Shown in pieces: positions 48,090-59,100 of a stretch of 64,000 nucleotides of DNA. The notes below the pieces were generated by a model. The model made no database searches. It saw only the letters and a list, made by a program, of their open reading frames with translations, and was not told where the DNA came from. The position numbers and the translations under genes were made by a program. This DNA comes from Mesostigma viride. Taxonomy: Eukaryota; Streptophyta; Mesostigmatophyceae; Mesostigmatales; Mesostigmataceae. The DNA lies in assembly GCA_009746045.1 (NCBI GenBank), contig RPFO01000072.1:4855745-4919744 (forward strand), in the 5' to 3' direction. The number at the start of each line of letters is the position of its first letter. Position 1 is the first letter of the stretch.

Positions 48090-48734
48090 TACCGTAGTGG
48101 TCAAAATCACTTTGCGTCTAATTGTTTGCGAATTGACCTCGCAAACTGCTATTAATGGGCTTGATTTTGGGTCGCAAAGTTCAAATGTTACCGCGCCGCG
48201 CCTGCGCCGCGCCGCACAGCCCCAAGCCCAGCGAACGGCCTTTCGCGCCACAATTTTTCGCGCCTTTTGTTACTGTCACTGCGAAAGCCAGAGGCTTGTG
48301 CAGAATGCACGGTGTCTTGGCAGAAGAGCGGGGCGTCGATGGCAGAAGAGCCGCGGGGCGTCAGGCAGGCCAGCAGGCAGTCAAGCCAGGTATCCTACAC
48401 CATTATCCTAAGGGCTAATTAATGCTCCGTGGCTCCTCACTAATGATGGTATCGCGTTACCCGGCAGCGAGACAACCGCTATGATTATTGGTACAGCAGT
48501 GCTACCCAATTGATCAATCAAATCACTCAGGTGGCCGGTACTTGGCCGGTTACATGAGTGGAGAGGGGGCAAAGGGATATGAAGTTGGTGAGACCCAAGC
48601 CAAGCCACTGACCACAAGCCGATGGGCTCGCAAACCTAAAACTTTGCCTGCATTTTTGGTCGCAAACTATAAATTCCACCCAGTTTTGGGGTCGCAAAGT
48701 AATTAGACGCAAAGTGATTTTGACCACTACGGTA
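48090..48734. mobile_element. Non-autonomous TIR DNA transposon (MITE-like), 645 bp
   Basis: Ends are perfect inverted repeats of about 34 bp: ACCGTAGTGGTCAAAATCAC then TTTGCGTCTAATT. Outermost TA at both ends may be a TA target duplication (Tc1/mariner style). Sub-terminal ggtcgcaaagt words repeat inside. There is no transposase ORF. Confidence 0.85.
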
Positions 48735-49390
48735 GACCGTGGCCATGTACATGTACGCCTCCTAGAGGCACTATCCCAGCTAAGCCCCGTGCTTTATTTA
48801 ATCATGTACATGTGTGCCTATGATGTGCCACACTCCAGACGATGCCTACTAGCCTTATTTAGTAATGTTGTGCCCATGCAGGGAGTAACTCTCGGCTGAG
48901 ATGCCATGCCCTAGCTTTTTGTATAGCCATGCTGATCTTCCCCCCCATGACAGGCTCCCCCTTCGCTGGGCATAGCTTGAAGATCATGGGGATGCAAGTG
49001 CCCTGGTGCACCTAGAGCAAGGGTCCTTTACATTCCCACCCTTGCAGGAAGTAGCTTAGAATGTATGATAGGCCATATGCCCCTTCTCTGGGCTATGTGC
49101 TACATATACTCCCAACGGAGTTATGTTCCTAATTAATTAATTAATTAATTAATGGAAATGTGTAGCCTTGTGCATTGAAGTTATGGCTGGCTTACGTGTA
49201 GAGCGACTAGATGACCTAGACGGTGGGGCCGGAAACAGCTTGCTTGATCAGGGCGTGTGTTTCGAGCCTAACTGGCAGGGAGTGTCTAGTGGTGAGCACC
49301 ATTGCTGCGATGGCTCTAGCTCCCACCATTTACGAGGAAATACCCGCAAATGGAAAACCACTGAAAAGGTCTAGCTAGTCAGTCATTACG
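48735..49390. other. No gene seen; (TTAA)n tract at 49131-49153
   Basis: Non-coding. The TTAA tract resembles the LINE tails at 28150-28180 and could mark the end of a LINE copy whose body is not recognisable. Confidence 0.45.
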
Positions 49391-49589
49391 TTAGCCATGC
49401 CATGGTTCCAAACGTCCAAAAACTGCACATGGTGCAAAGGCAAAAATCCGGAGGACAGCACTTTCAAATGTGCGGCGGGAACCAAAAGCCCGCGTATGCC
49501 AGAAAACATCATGTTGCTGCAGCGACGCGGCGATGTGGACAACGAATCCAGTGCCAAGCTCGGAATGTCCGCAAAGGAGATCTGGCATC

Positions 49590-51660
49590 ACAGGGTTCAG
49601 ATGTGCGGAGATACTACGCGATCCAGCCGGTCCACGACCTGTTTGCAGAGCTTGTGCCTTAAGGGCCGGGCAGCACCGAACAGATGTGGGTGACGTTGCA
49701 AAAAACACCGGACTTGACGGAGCATAATGTCTCGGTCATAGTCTTTGACCAACAAACGATGCAAGAGTTCAACAAGAGTCGTGATCAAATCGACACGATA
49801 AGAATATTAAGACGGGAAAAACGATGCAACTGACTAAGAACAACACCATATTTTGCTGTGTGGGAAAGGAGTCTGACTGTGAATATCGGGGTAGTAGCGA
49901 ATAAAAGGAATTTGCTGATATTCAGGATCCTTGCGCTTATCATAGACAGCCGTACGCCAGCCCTTCTTGTTATGGGTAATGTTAAGATCGAGGTAATTGC
50001 AACTAGTATCCTCCGACGTGAGCTTTAATGTGAGGGACGCTTGCGGGTAGATGCCAGGCAGACCAGCTGTGATATACAAATGGGTTGCGAAATTCAGGGT
50101 TGTCGAAAGCAATGACATCATCAATGTATCGACATGACATGTGGATAAAACGCCTGATGAGAACATCATCATTTGAGGCAATGAGATTCTCCATGAATGC
50201 AAGCTCATCATAAGTGTATAGATAGAGGTTTGCAACTGAGGAGCCCGGCACAGTTAGTGCCCATAGGGATGCCGATAGCTTGTTTGTTGGTATACATTGC
50301 CCGCAAAACAAATGAAGGTGTTATCAACAAGATAGGAGATCACATGAACAAGGTCAGCCTTCGTGATAGTATAATTATAAGCATCCCGCACGATAGCACC
50401 TGCCGCAACCCCTGAGAGCCACGTTGCCGTGGGCTTGGTTGGTCTGAGAAACTCACACGTGCAGGTGGTTGTGCCCCTGAGGCCTACGTGCATACAGACG
50501 AGTAAGGAGGCTATCTAAACGAGCTTTCAAATCGTGCAATTAATCTAGTGTAGTATATAGAGTGGTGAAATCATAGGTGGCTATGGGCATAGGTATACGC
50601 TTCTCTGCTTCTGTCTTAGAACGGCTAAGGGCGGCAAGGCGTAGGCGTACTTGGGCTGAGTCTATGACGATCCAACTACCAGCGCATTCATAACCGGCAT
50701 TCGACAGCACCTCCACCCACGATGCATTGGCTTCGGGGAGAAGAGCATTCAAAGCATGGCAGATGAGTTTCGATAGAGGCATCAGTGGGGCGGAATGCGA
50801 CGCAGCAATGACCAGTGCGCAAAGCAACAGGAGTTTTGTGCAGCTTAAGAGTAGATACAGATATGGGAACGTAGTGGCGGTGGCTCGTCGCTGCCGCTTT
50901 TAAGGAATGCCCGAGCAACAATGTTTTAGCTGTGCCAGAAAAGCCCGATGAGCAGCAGTGATACTGGCGGCGGTGGACTGTGCTGTCTGTGCACGCTGAA
51001 CATAGGTGGGGCTGGACGCCAACTCGTGTTGCAAAGTAGCAAGGTAGTGCTTCTTGCAGATAAAAGCAAAGTTGTTGGCACTCTCAGTGTCAACACACGT
51101 GAGGATAAAGTCCTGCTTGAAGTGGTCAAGAAGTGCTTCAATCGGTGGTGTTGAGCCAGGTGGTGCGGTGGACCTGCCGGCTGGAGACAGTAATCAAGCC
51201 TTGTGAGACGTGCATTGTGCACATTCGTAAATGACGCCGGGCGCTAAACCGGGAGTCCATGGCAATTGGGGAGCAAGCTGTAGGTCCGTGGCGAATGGCA
51301 TTGCAGAATTTGCGCAGTGATGTTGAGAGCATGCAGTGCATTCACCTCTTTGGCACACGTGCGCTGGACCCACGGCCGAAACTTGGTGCCAATTGGCAAA
51401 AAGGTCTACAAGCGTGTGGCTCGGCAGGATGCTGAGGTCAGCGGTCATGACGTGCTGTGAGGTGGGATCAAGGTACTTGAAATACAGTCGTTGTTGGCAG
51501 GGGCAGGGCCCTGCCAAGATGGTGGCCAGCTTGGTGGGCGTTGTATCGCGGCTGACCTTCCCGTTGATGAAAACCATTTGTCCCAAGGTGGGAGAGTAAT
51601 GCCAGGCGGCAATGGGAGTGTCGAAATTGTTGCGCACCACGAGCGGCATTGCAAGCATAT
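49590..51660 (-). pseudogene. Penelope-like reverse transcriptase relic
   Basis: Read on the minus strand from 51660 downward, across several frame changes. An N-terminal region has C-x-C and His/Cys positions (LATILAGPCPCQQRLYFKYL, ADLSILPSHTLVDLF). Then DHFKQDFILTCVDTESANNF, a STLKLHKTPVALR block (about 50860), motif A ATYDFTTLYTTLD (about 50545-50580), catalytic RYIDDVIAFDNPEF (about 50100-50145), NYLDLNITHNKKGWRTAVYD (about 49945-50005), and a thumb-like segment HRLLVKDYDRDIMLRQ (about 49710-49760). The LKLHK, YDFTTLYT, YIDD and YLDLNI series is that of Penelope-like RTs. No GIY-YIG nuclease was found downstream. Confidence 0.72.
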
Positions 51661-51966
51661 GATTCCACCATTTTCACTTCCTGATTCCACCGTTTTTCCT
51701 TCCCGATTCCTTGGCTGAAATCTGGCCGAATCAGACAGAATCAGTTCCTGCAGCGCCATTAATTACAGGGCGGTTACGGAAATGATTGGCTGAGCTAGGT
51801 TTGTGCGAAGGGTATAACTACCATGACTGGTGCGCACTCGAAACTAGTCAGAATTCCTACTAGATGCCGCGGGGGTCCACTTGAACTTGAAAGCCGAGGT
51901 CTAGGAGGCCAACCCTTGGTTTTCGGCAATGCAGTCGGCTTGTACCTTGCATATGGCATGAGGCAA

Positions 51967-52016
51967 CTTACTCAAGCATATACTGACGCTGCGCCGTCAG
52001 TATATGCTTGAGTAAG
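51967..52016. repeat. Perfect 22-bp hairpin with a 6-nt loop
   Basis: Arms 51967-51988 (CTTACTCAAGCATATACTGA plus CG) and 51995-52016 are exact complements; the loop is CTGCGC. It sits at the start of the LINE ORF2 relic that follows. Confidence 0.9.
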
Positions 52017-52029
52017 CCGCTCATGGTAT

Positions 52030-53840
52030 ACCACCGCACACGCGGAGGAGGTGGAGACACTTGCCGCCAAGAATCGCCACACGGCCGCCAACGTATACCA
52101 GCACAAGGCGGCATGGCGGTCTCTCGACCGTCTTACCGGATGCCGGGAAACGCAAACTGGGCTGGCATCGATCCCGGGGCGCACCCCCAGTGAACGCCTC
52201 GAGCTTTACTAGTTCAGCTCCCACTGAGACCAAACTATCGGGGGCTCCTGGACCCGGCCCCCCCTGCTCGACGGACCCCGCTGCCGCTGCACGCCCTGCG
52301 CGGCTAGCCGCGGCGGACCTATTGAGCCACCGCAGGCGCCCACCCGAAAAACGGACTACTTGGCCCCACCGCATGCACTCCGGCCCCCTGGTGGACAGCC
52401 CCTGCGACGAGTGGACCCGGGGGGGCCCCGGAAATGGGCTGCTGCGATCTCCACCCTCCGCAAACTAACGATGCTGCCATGGGAGTGGACAATATTTCAC
52501 CGGAGGTGGTTAAGATGCCTGAGCTTGAGCCTTTCCTCAGGGGCTTTTGCAACAGGATTCTACGATATGGCCTCCCCCCGCCGATGTATTGGAAGAACGC
52601 TGTCCGGGTCATGCTCTACTACAAGGGCAAGGGACCGTCCGCCGCGGATACCGGCAACTACAGCGGCGTCTGCCTCCAAAGCTGCAGGCGTGCTGAAAGC
52701 CTTAATGCTTCTCCTGCCGCCGGAACCGCGTGCCAGCCTCGATTCCCACATTGTAGGTGAGTCCCAGATGGGCTTCCGTGTTGGTCGCACTTGTGTTATG
52801 GTCACCATGACTGCGCGCCGCCTGATCCGAGGAAGTAGCCGGCTGCCCAGTGGGCCGCCTGGTCCCCGGCCTCCTTGAAACCATTGCTATTGATCTTCGT
52901 GGACTACACCTAGGCATTCGATACGGTTATGTGGGACGCCCTATGGGCCGTGGTCCTCCACCTGTTCCGTGTCCCATCGTGCATTGTTGATATCATCCGC
53001 CAGTTCTATGAAGGGTCTCAAGCCCAGGTCCGTACGTACCGCTCAGCGGTCGGACGACGTCAAGTGCTCCGGTCGGTTTCTCCTGCACACAGGGCCGGTG
53101 TGGCAGGGCCGGCTCTAGGTGTGCTCTCCGTCCATATCTATTCATCACTATGGTGGACTATATATTATGAGGCGTGCACAAGCCCGCTTTCGGTGCCCGG
53201 GTGGAGGGGCGCCCGCCGGGGCCGGATCGAGATCACGAGTACCAGCGCCAGCTACGGCGGGCTTGACCCACCCTACCGACTGAGCGATCTGCTGATGACA
53301 CGACGCTCGTGGAGACCCCGGACCCCGCCCAACTCTGGCTACTAAGATAGCTTGTCACTGGAAGCGCGGGCGGTGGGGCTTATGGTCAGCAAGAAAGCGG
53401 AGGTCATCAAGATGGCCATCGGCTTCCCCGCTGGGACCACCCCACCCACCCTCCTCCTGCTGGACAGCAGCCCCATGCATCCCGGCCGGCGACTCGCTTC
53501 AAGCTCCTTGGCAGCTGGCTCCCGTCCACGGCCGACCGACATCAACACCCACATTGGCTAGTCCTGGGCGCCGCCTCGACAGGTTCTGGACATGTCCGGC
53601 TTAACCTGAGTGAGCTAGCGCCTTGCGGCGCAAGCGCATTCTCAGTGTTCAAGGCCCTTGTCCTCAGCAAACTCGAGCTCCTTTACGGCAGCGAGCCGTG
53701 GACCCTGGACCAGGCGCTCAGCAAGCAGCTTGACGGCACTGTCCCTTGAATGCTCCATCACATCCTCGCGGCGTCCGCTACCAAGAGCGCCGCACCCGGG
53801 CCGAGCTCTACTGCGAGCTCTCTCTTGTCACCCATACCAT
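52030..53840 (+). pseudogene. L1-type LINE ORF2 relic (RT to C-terminus), copy A
   Basis: 5'-truncated and frame-broken. RT blocks seen: AMGVDNISPEVVKMPELEPF (52475), MYWKNAVRVMLYYKGKGPS (52585), SQMGFRVGRTCVMVTMTARR (52762), AFDTVMWDALWAVVLHLF (52918), IRQFYEGSQAQVRTYRSAV, and the C-terminal KALVLSKLELLYGSEPWTLD (about 53660). The YADD region around 53290 is damaged. The KGKG and LLYGSEPWTL blocks resemble the fragment at 28500-28665, so these belong to related LINEs. Confidence 0.75.
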
Positions 53841-53847
53841 CTGACAC

Positions 53848-54081
53848 CATCATGCATTAAACTGACGGCGCTCACGGGGTTCCTGCTTGACGTCTGCAAC
53901 AGGATCCTGCTTGCATGCCGACGCGCCGCCGATTCCTGCGTGGCAGCACACAGGTCTACCGAATTATGCTGTACAAAAACAAAGGTTCCCCTGACGACCC
54001 CGCCAAGTTACTACCGTGGAGTCTGCATCCAGAGCGCCGTCCTCAAGTTGTTCGATCATGCATGCACATGCCTCCTCAACC
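53848..54081 (+). pseudogene. LINE ORF2 relic, copy B, left part
   Basis: Reads FLLDVCNRILLACRR, then RIMLYKNKGSPDDPAK (shifted frame), then YYRGVCIQSAVLKLFDHACT. It parallels copy A blocks around 52530-52680. It stops at the insertion of the split-repeat element and continues at 63253. Confidence 0.75.
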
Positions 54082-54224
54082 TGTCGCGTCTGCGTGCCAC
54101 AATCTCCGGCGCCACCATGGCGGCTGGCCACTCAGCTTAATTTGGTAAAACCCAAATGAGCTGAGCTGACGTGCCTGCCTTAACTGCATGCCCTGTGGGG
54201 TGGGCGAGGACCAGTCCCATGATT
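54082..54224 (-). repeat. Terminal repeat B2 of the split-repeat element
   Basis: 143 bp, identical to 55480-55622 except one base (accagtccc versus acctgtccc). Its outer end (CGCGACA on the minus strand) is the 3' terminus of the insertion, next to AACC. Confidence 0.93.
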
Positions 54225-54226
54225 AA

Positions 54227-54513
54227 TGAAAAGAGGGCTCTCAGCCGAGGACAAGGAACTGTCCCTCGTGCCTGATGACCACCTTATTGATCCCCTTGTG
54301 TACCGTCGCGTGCCGCGTTTGAACTGTATCCTTGCTGGGGCGTTAGCTAGACGCTCCAACTACTCTAATTGCGACAATATGATGGTGCAAGAGGATGCTT
54401 TTGCCTCCCCTGCTATAGAACAATGCTTTCACAACACACACTTTGCACAGTCTGATGATGAAGCCGCACATGCGGAATTTATTGAGAAAGTTAATACAAT
54501 TACAACACGTTGA
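54227..54513 (+). other. Antisense ORF inside repeat A
   Basis: An open frame of about 95 codons on the strand opposite to the element (contains RVPRLNCILAGALARRSNYS and QSDDEAAHAEFIEKV). The same frame is open in A1 (62029-62274). Because A1 and A2 are copies of one sequence, this is not independent evidence for coding. No family is recognised. Confidence 0.2.
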
Positions 54514-55477
54514 TAGTCTCAATATCGATGCACTCCATGCTCACGAGCCCGCAGTTAGGCAGCGCTCCATGACATGCTACCGGCCTTGCTCCCAAGGAAA
54601 GGGAGAAACACGAAGGCCACTAACGAGAGACTCGAAGAGACTACACGCTGCGTGAGAGTCCTCTTCGACTATGAACCAAACCATTCGTCATGCCACACGC
54701 ATGACACACGCCACACTTGTCAGTCCAGCCAGGAATGCCAAAACTATCTTGCTGCCTGAACCATGCAAATAGAAACCGCATTCCAGTTGCCGTCCTGGCT
54801 TTCTACCACACATGCCAACAAAAGCAGGAAGGCATCCCGACAAATCTAAATTGCTACCCTGTTGCCGATCTCATCTCCTAGAGGCTCCGGCATTTCTGTC
54901 CCTGGGAATGTCCGACATTGAGTCACGTCCAGCAAGGTCGAAGCATAATATCCTTCAGACAATCTGCACGCTCACACCTTGCGTGTGAGTGGCCCAGCAA
55001 ACATTGCGTCTAATCGTTCCTTTCTAGAAGAAATCCCTTTGTAGGGCTGCCAGCGATTTCGCATTCATTCCAGCGATCTGGCTCCGCACCGCAAATTGTC
55101 CTTTTCCATTTTCTGTCCAGTCCTCATAACGTTGACCCGCTATTCTACACCACAAAGACACCTGGCCTGTCAATAGCCTCGGCGCTGTTGAAGTCCAGCA
55201 GTCCAGCTTCAGCTCCAGCTGTCCACTAACACGCGTATGATCCTCTCGACGCTGCGCACTTGTGCTGCCGTCCGCTCAAGTCAGTGCTGCGCGCCCAGCT
55301 GTGCCTGGCCCGGCGCGCGTGCACGTACACTTTCGTCCGCTCTTATGCTGCAAGTGCTAGTGTCCCCCCCGGTCACTAGCCTTTGTCGAAAATGCGTAGA
55401 AAACAAATTCCTTGCGCACGTCACCGGTCTTGTGCATAGTGGGCGCCGCCCGGATGACATAGCTCGCGTCCGTGACA
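54227..55477 (-). repeat. Terminal repeat A2 of the split-repeat element
   Basis: 1251 bp, nearly identical to 61988-63252 (differences include a small indel near 55030 and ones at 54610 and 55190). On the minus strand it starts TGTCACGGACG and ends CTTTTCA. Confidence 0.93.
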
Positions 55478-55479
55478 GC

Positions 55480-55622
55480 TGTCGCGTCTGCGTGCCACAA
55501 TCTCCGGCGCCACCATGGCGGCTGGCCACTCAGCTTAATTTGGTAAAACCCAAATGAGCTGAGCTGACGTGCCTGCCTTAACTGCATGCCCTGTGGGGTG
55601 GGCGAGGACCTGTCCCATGATT
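55480..55622 (-). repeat. Repeat B1 of the split-repeat element
   Basis: 143 bp copy of B2 placed between the polypurine tract and A2. The B1/A2 joint reads GACA-gc-TGTC. Confidence 0.93.
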
Positions 55623-55633
55623 CCCCCCCTCGC
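55623..55633 (-). other. Polypurine tract of the split-repeat element
   Basis: The minus strand reads GCGAGGGGGGG immediately before the first base of B1 (AATCATGGG). In LTR elements the tract abuts the 3' LTR start, so it marks B1 as the start of the copied terminal unit. Confidence 0.7.
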
Positions 55634-55648
55634 TGGCGACCGGCCCCA

Positions 55649-56113
55649 TCACGAAGACAGCGATCGTACCAAGACAAGGGCAGCGGTGACCGCAGTCAAG
55701 CTGCGGGAGGTAAACTGCGCAGCGGTGCACACTGGACAAAACCAATCCCCCTCCGGAATGCTGGTGACCACTGGCTGCAAGCACTGCATGTGCCAACCAC
55801 AGTTACACTGATCACACAATAACATGGACTCCGCCTGATCGACCCGGTGACAAACCTGACACTGGGCGTCCTTGACTCGGCGAGACGTGTGCGGTTGGAG
55901 GTCGTGGACCAAATTGGGCAGTGAGCAGGGACTGAGATTGCTGAGGTTGTCAGTCGTACGGCTCCCGTCGGCGCCCTCCAAAATTGCCACTCCCGATGGT
56001 TTGATAGCCACAATGCGCAAAATGGTGGGCCCCGCCTCCACATCCAAAGTGTGCTTCAGCTGAGTGCGCAGGAAAACATACTGCCCTGGCCTAAACCGCA
56101 GCTGGCGAGCCAT
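55649..56113 (-). CDS. Integrase C-terminal module plus PHD finger
   Basis: 154 residues from the ATG at 56113. Residues 1-65 resemble the integrase C-terminal barrel of gypsy elements (RFRPGQYVFLRTQLKHTLD, TILRIVAIKPSGVAILEG). Residues 85-129 form a complete C4HC3 PHD finger: C85, C88, C100, C103, H108, C111, C126, C129, with MLLCDQCNCGWHMQC. PHD fingers read histone H3 tails. The position equals that of the chromodomain in chromoviruses, so it may steer integration to particular chromatin. The ORF overlaps the polyprotein in another frame. The polyprotein loses homology at the G6 run (56118-56123), so this is probably its true C-terminus, separated by a one-base indel or a frameshift signal. 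Confidence 0.85.
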   Translation of the reverse strand: MARQLRFRPGQYVFLRTQLKHTLDVEAGPTILRIVAIKPSGVAILEGADGSRTTDNLSNLSPCSLPNLVHDLQPHTSRRVKDAQCQVCHRVDQAESMLLCDQCNCGWHMQCLQPVVTSIPEGDWFCPVCTAAQFTSRSLTAVTAALVLVRSLSS

Positions 56114-59100
56114 GTATGCGCCCCCCGGCGCTGAGCGTAACGCAGGGAGTCCCTGTGCTGAGCAATGAACAAGTTGTTCATCGCGATGGGCATGACCTTC
56201 TTAAAAGTCTCTGCCCTGGCCAGCACCTCAACCAAAAATTGCTGAGCGTTGTCGAAGGCCATGGGTTCGGGGTGCGCAACCTGTGCCTCCGTAGGCAAAA
56301 GAGGATTACGCCCGAACAGAAGGAAATACGGGGAGAAGGTAGCGAGAGACTCCTGGGGAGACATGCGATAACCCATGGCAATCCATGCCAACTCGCGATC
56401 CCACCTGGCCGACTCCGGCACCTGCAGGCTCCACTTGCGCAGCGCCTGCTTGACGGTCTGCACCAATCTCTCAGCCAAACCATTGGCCTGAGGATGCTCC
56501 CGAGAAGTGCGACGGTGATCAATAAGACATCCATCCAGCAACTCCTGGAACTCACCCCTGAACTCACCACCCTGGTCCGTGACTACCTCCGCGGGAGCCC
56601 CAAACCTGGTGATGATGTCTGCAAAATGCTTCGCTGTGGTAGCGGCATGCTTGTCAGCAATGGGGATCAACTCAACCCATTTGCTAAAGCTCTCCACGCA
56701 TACCATGACATAGAGGTTGCCGTCAGGGCTCTCCTGAAACGGCCCGCACAGATCGACGTGCCAGCGATAAAACAAGCCCTTGATGGGAAGCGACATCAGC
56801 TCCTTGGCACCATGATCTGCGCTAAAGTTAGCCTTGGTTCGAGCACACGGGACACAGCTGGCCACTACCTGGGCCACTGTGTGTCGCATGTTATTCCACC
56901 AATAGCTGGTCCGTACGAGGCTGAGCGTGCGATTGCCACCCAAGTGACCATACCGCTCGTGGTACGCCTGCACTATAGCAACGCGCTTGTCAGGCGGTGG
57001 GACGACCACCCTACGCTTGCCCAACAGCTTGTACAAAACCCCATCTTCCCAACCATAGGTTGCAGCCCTGTTCAACTCCGTCGCCTTCTGAGCAGGAGTC
57101 CAATCGACTGGAGTAGGAGTCAAGACAGCACCCTGCACTTGCTCCAAAACTCGACCATCTAGCCAGATATCAGCGGTGTAGCAATCAGCAAGAGAGCTAC
57201 GCGCTAAGAGAGCCTGCACAGCGATCAGCTGCTGCAGAGAAGGATCAATGTCAAAGGACAGAGACCTACCCTCTTCCATAGCGCACACAGCTTTGGATGG
57301 CGTGAATGGCGACGGCCGCACCGGGTCGTCGCTGATGCCGAAGTCCGCCACAGAGTACTCGACACTGCGCCACCACGCCTCCTCCTCATCGTCGGCCGCA
57401 TACCCAGCAGCGTTCACAAAGACCACAGAACCCGACGAGCCCTCGGCACCCATGGCCCGGGCTCCAGTGTGGTCAACAGTGGTAGGCATGGCGTATCGGG
57501 ATAGCACATCGGCGTTGACATGGTCCTTGCCGGCCCGATGCACAATGGTCATGTGGTACTCCTGGATAATCATGGCCCATCGGGCGAGCTTACCCGTCAG
57601 GTTGGTGTTGGTCATTAGCCACTGAAGCGGCTGGTGGTCTGTCACCAGAGTAAACACGCGCCCAACTAAATACGGGCGAAAGTGCTTGATGGCCCACACC
57701 ACAGCCAGTGCCTCCCCCTCATAGGAAGAATACCGGCTCTCCGCTGGGTTGTTGCTGCGACTAGCATAAGCAATAACGTGCTCGCGCCCATCACCATCCT
57801 TTTGCGCCAAGACCGCACCCAGTCCTACCTTGGACCAGTCGGTATATAACACAAATGGCAAAGCATAGTCAGGGGCGCGCAGAATCGGTGCCGACGTGAG
57901 CTCCTGCTTGATTGTCTCGATGGCGCGTTGCTGTGCGGGACCCCACGCCCACACGCACCCCTTCTTGAGTAACTCGGTCAAGGGCTTCACCTTGCTGCTG
58001 AAGTTCTCAATGTAACCTCGGTAATAGCCAGCCAAACCCAAATACGCCCGCACCCCTGAGACATCCGTGGGTACGGCGGCCTGCGCAATGGATTCGACCT
58101 TGGCGGCATCAGGCGTCCGGCCACCCGGCACAATCTGATGACCAAGGAATGAGAGGGTCCGCTGGGCGAACTTGCACTTCTCAGGGTGCAGCCGCATATT
58201 ATGCTCCTCGAGAGCCAAGCGAACCTGCTCCAAGTGCGCCAGGTGCTCCTCAAATGTCGCGCTAAAGACGATTACATCATCAATGTAACAAGCGGCGAAA
58301 GGAAGACCTGCAAGCACTTTGTCCATAGCTCGTTGGAAAACAGCACTAGCGTTGCGGTGCCCAAAGGGCATGCGCACCCACTCATACAAATTGCCGCCCC
58401 CCCAGAATGCAAGCTTCCGCTGATCCTCCGGCGCAACTGCGATCTGATGAAAGCCGCTACGCAGGTCCAGCGAGGACACAAACTTCACATGAGGAGATAT
58501 CTTATCCAGGACATCATCCACACGTGGCATGGGGTAACGGTCCACGGGTGTGTGTGCATTCAGCAACCGCAGATCGGTGGCCATGCGCATACCCGTCCAT
58601 GCCCCGGTGATAGCGTCCTTCTTGGGCGCAACGACAACGGCAGCAGCATAGCTGGAGGAAGATTGCCTGATGATACCGGCATCCTCTAACTCCTTGCATT
58701 GCTCGGCTACAAAATCCAACTCGGCCTGACTCAGGCGATGCTGGCGTCGGAACAAAGGAGTGTCAGTGTCCAATGGAACACGCATGGTCCCACCATTGAA
58801 ACACCCCAGTTCATCACTTGTGAAAGCGAAGGCCCCCCTTGCAGTGCCTAGCCACTTTAGCATGGCTGAGCGCTGCGCATCAGAAAGGTGTTCGCCAATA
58901 GCCCAGGGGTGCGTATCCGCGGGATCACCCACAGCTACCGCATGTGCCTCAAGATGCGGCGCCCTAGCCGCATCGTCGTGGAACAAGGAAAAGGCTGCCA
59001 CACCTGGTGTGACACCCACCGCCGGAGCCTCGCGTGCCGCACGGTGTATTACCCGATGCAGCGTGGGCTCGCCGGCCAGCACGGTGCTGGTCAGCAGGGC

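Noticed and set aside
49397-49693. Plus-strand ORF with CTWCKGKNPEDSTFKC, zinc-ribbon-like
   Set aside because: It overlaps the end of the minus-strand Penelope-like relic and has no partner motif; evidence too thin.
56116-57162. Plus-strand 348-codon ORF
   Set aside because: Antisense shadow of the integrase region.
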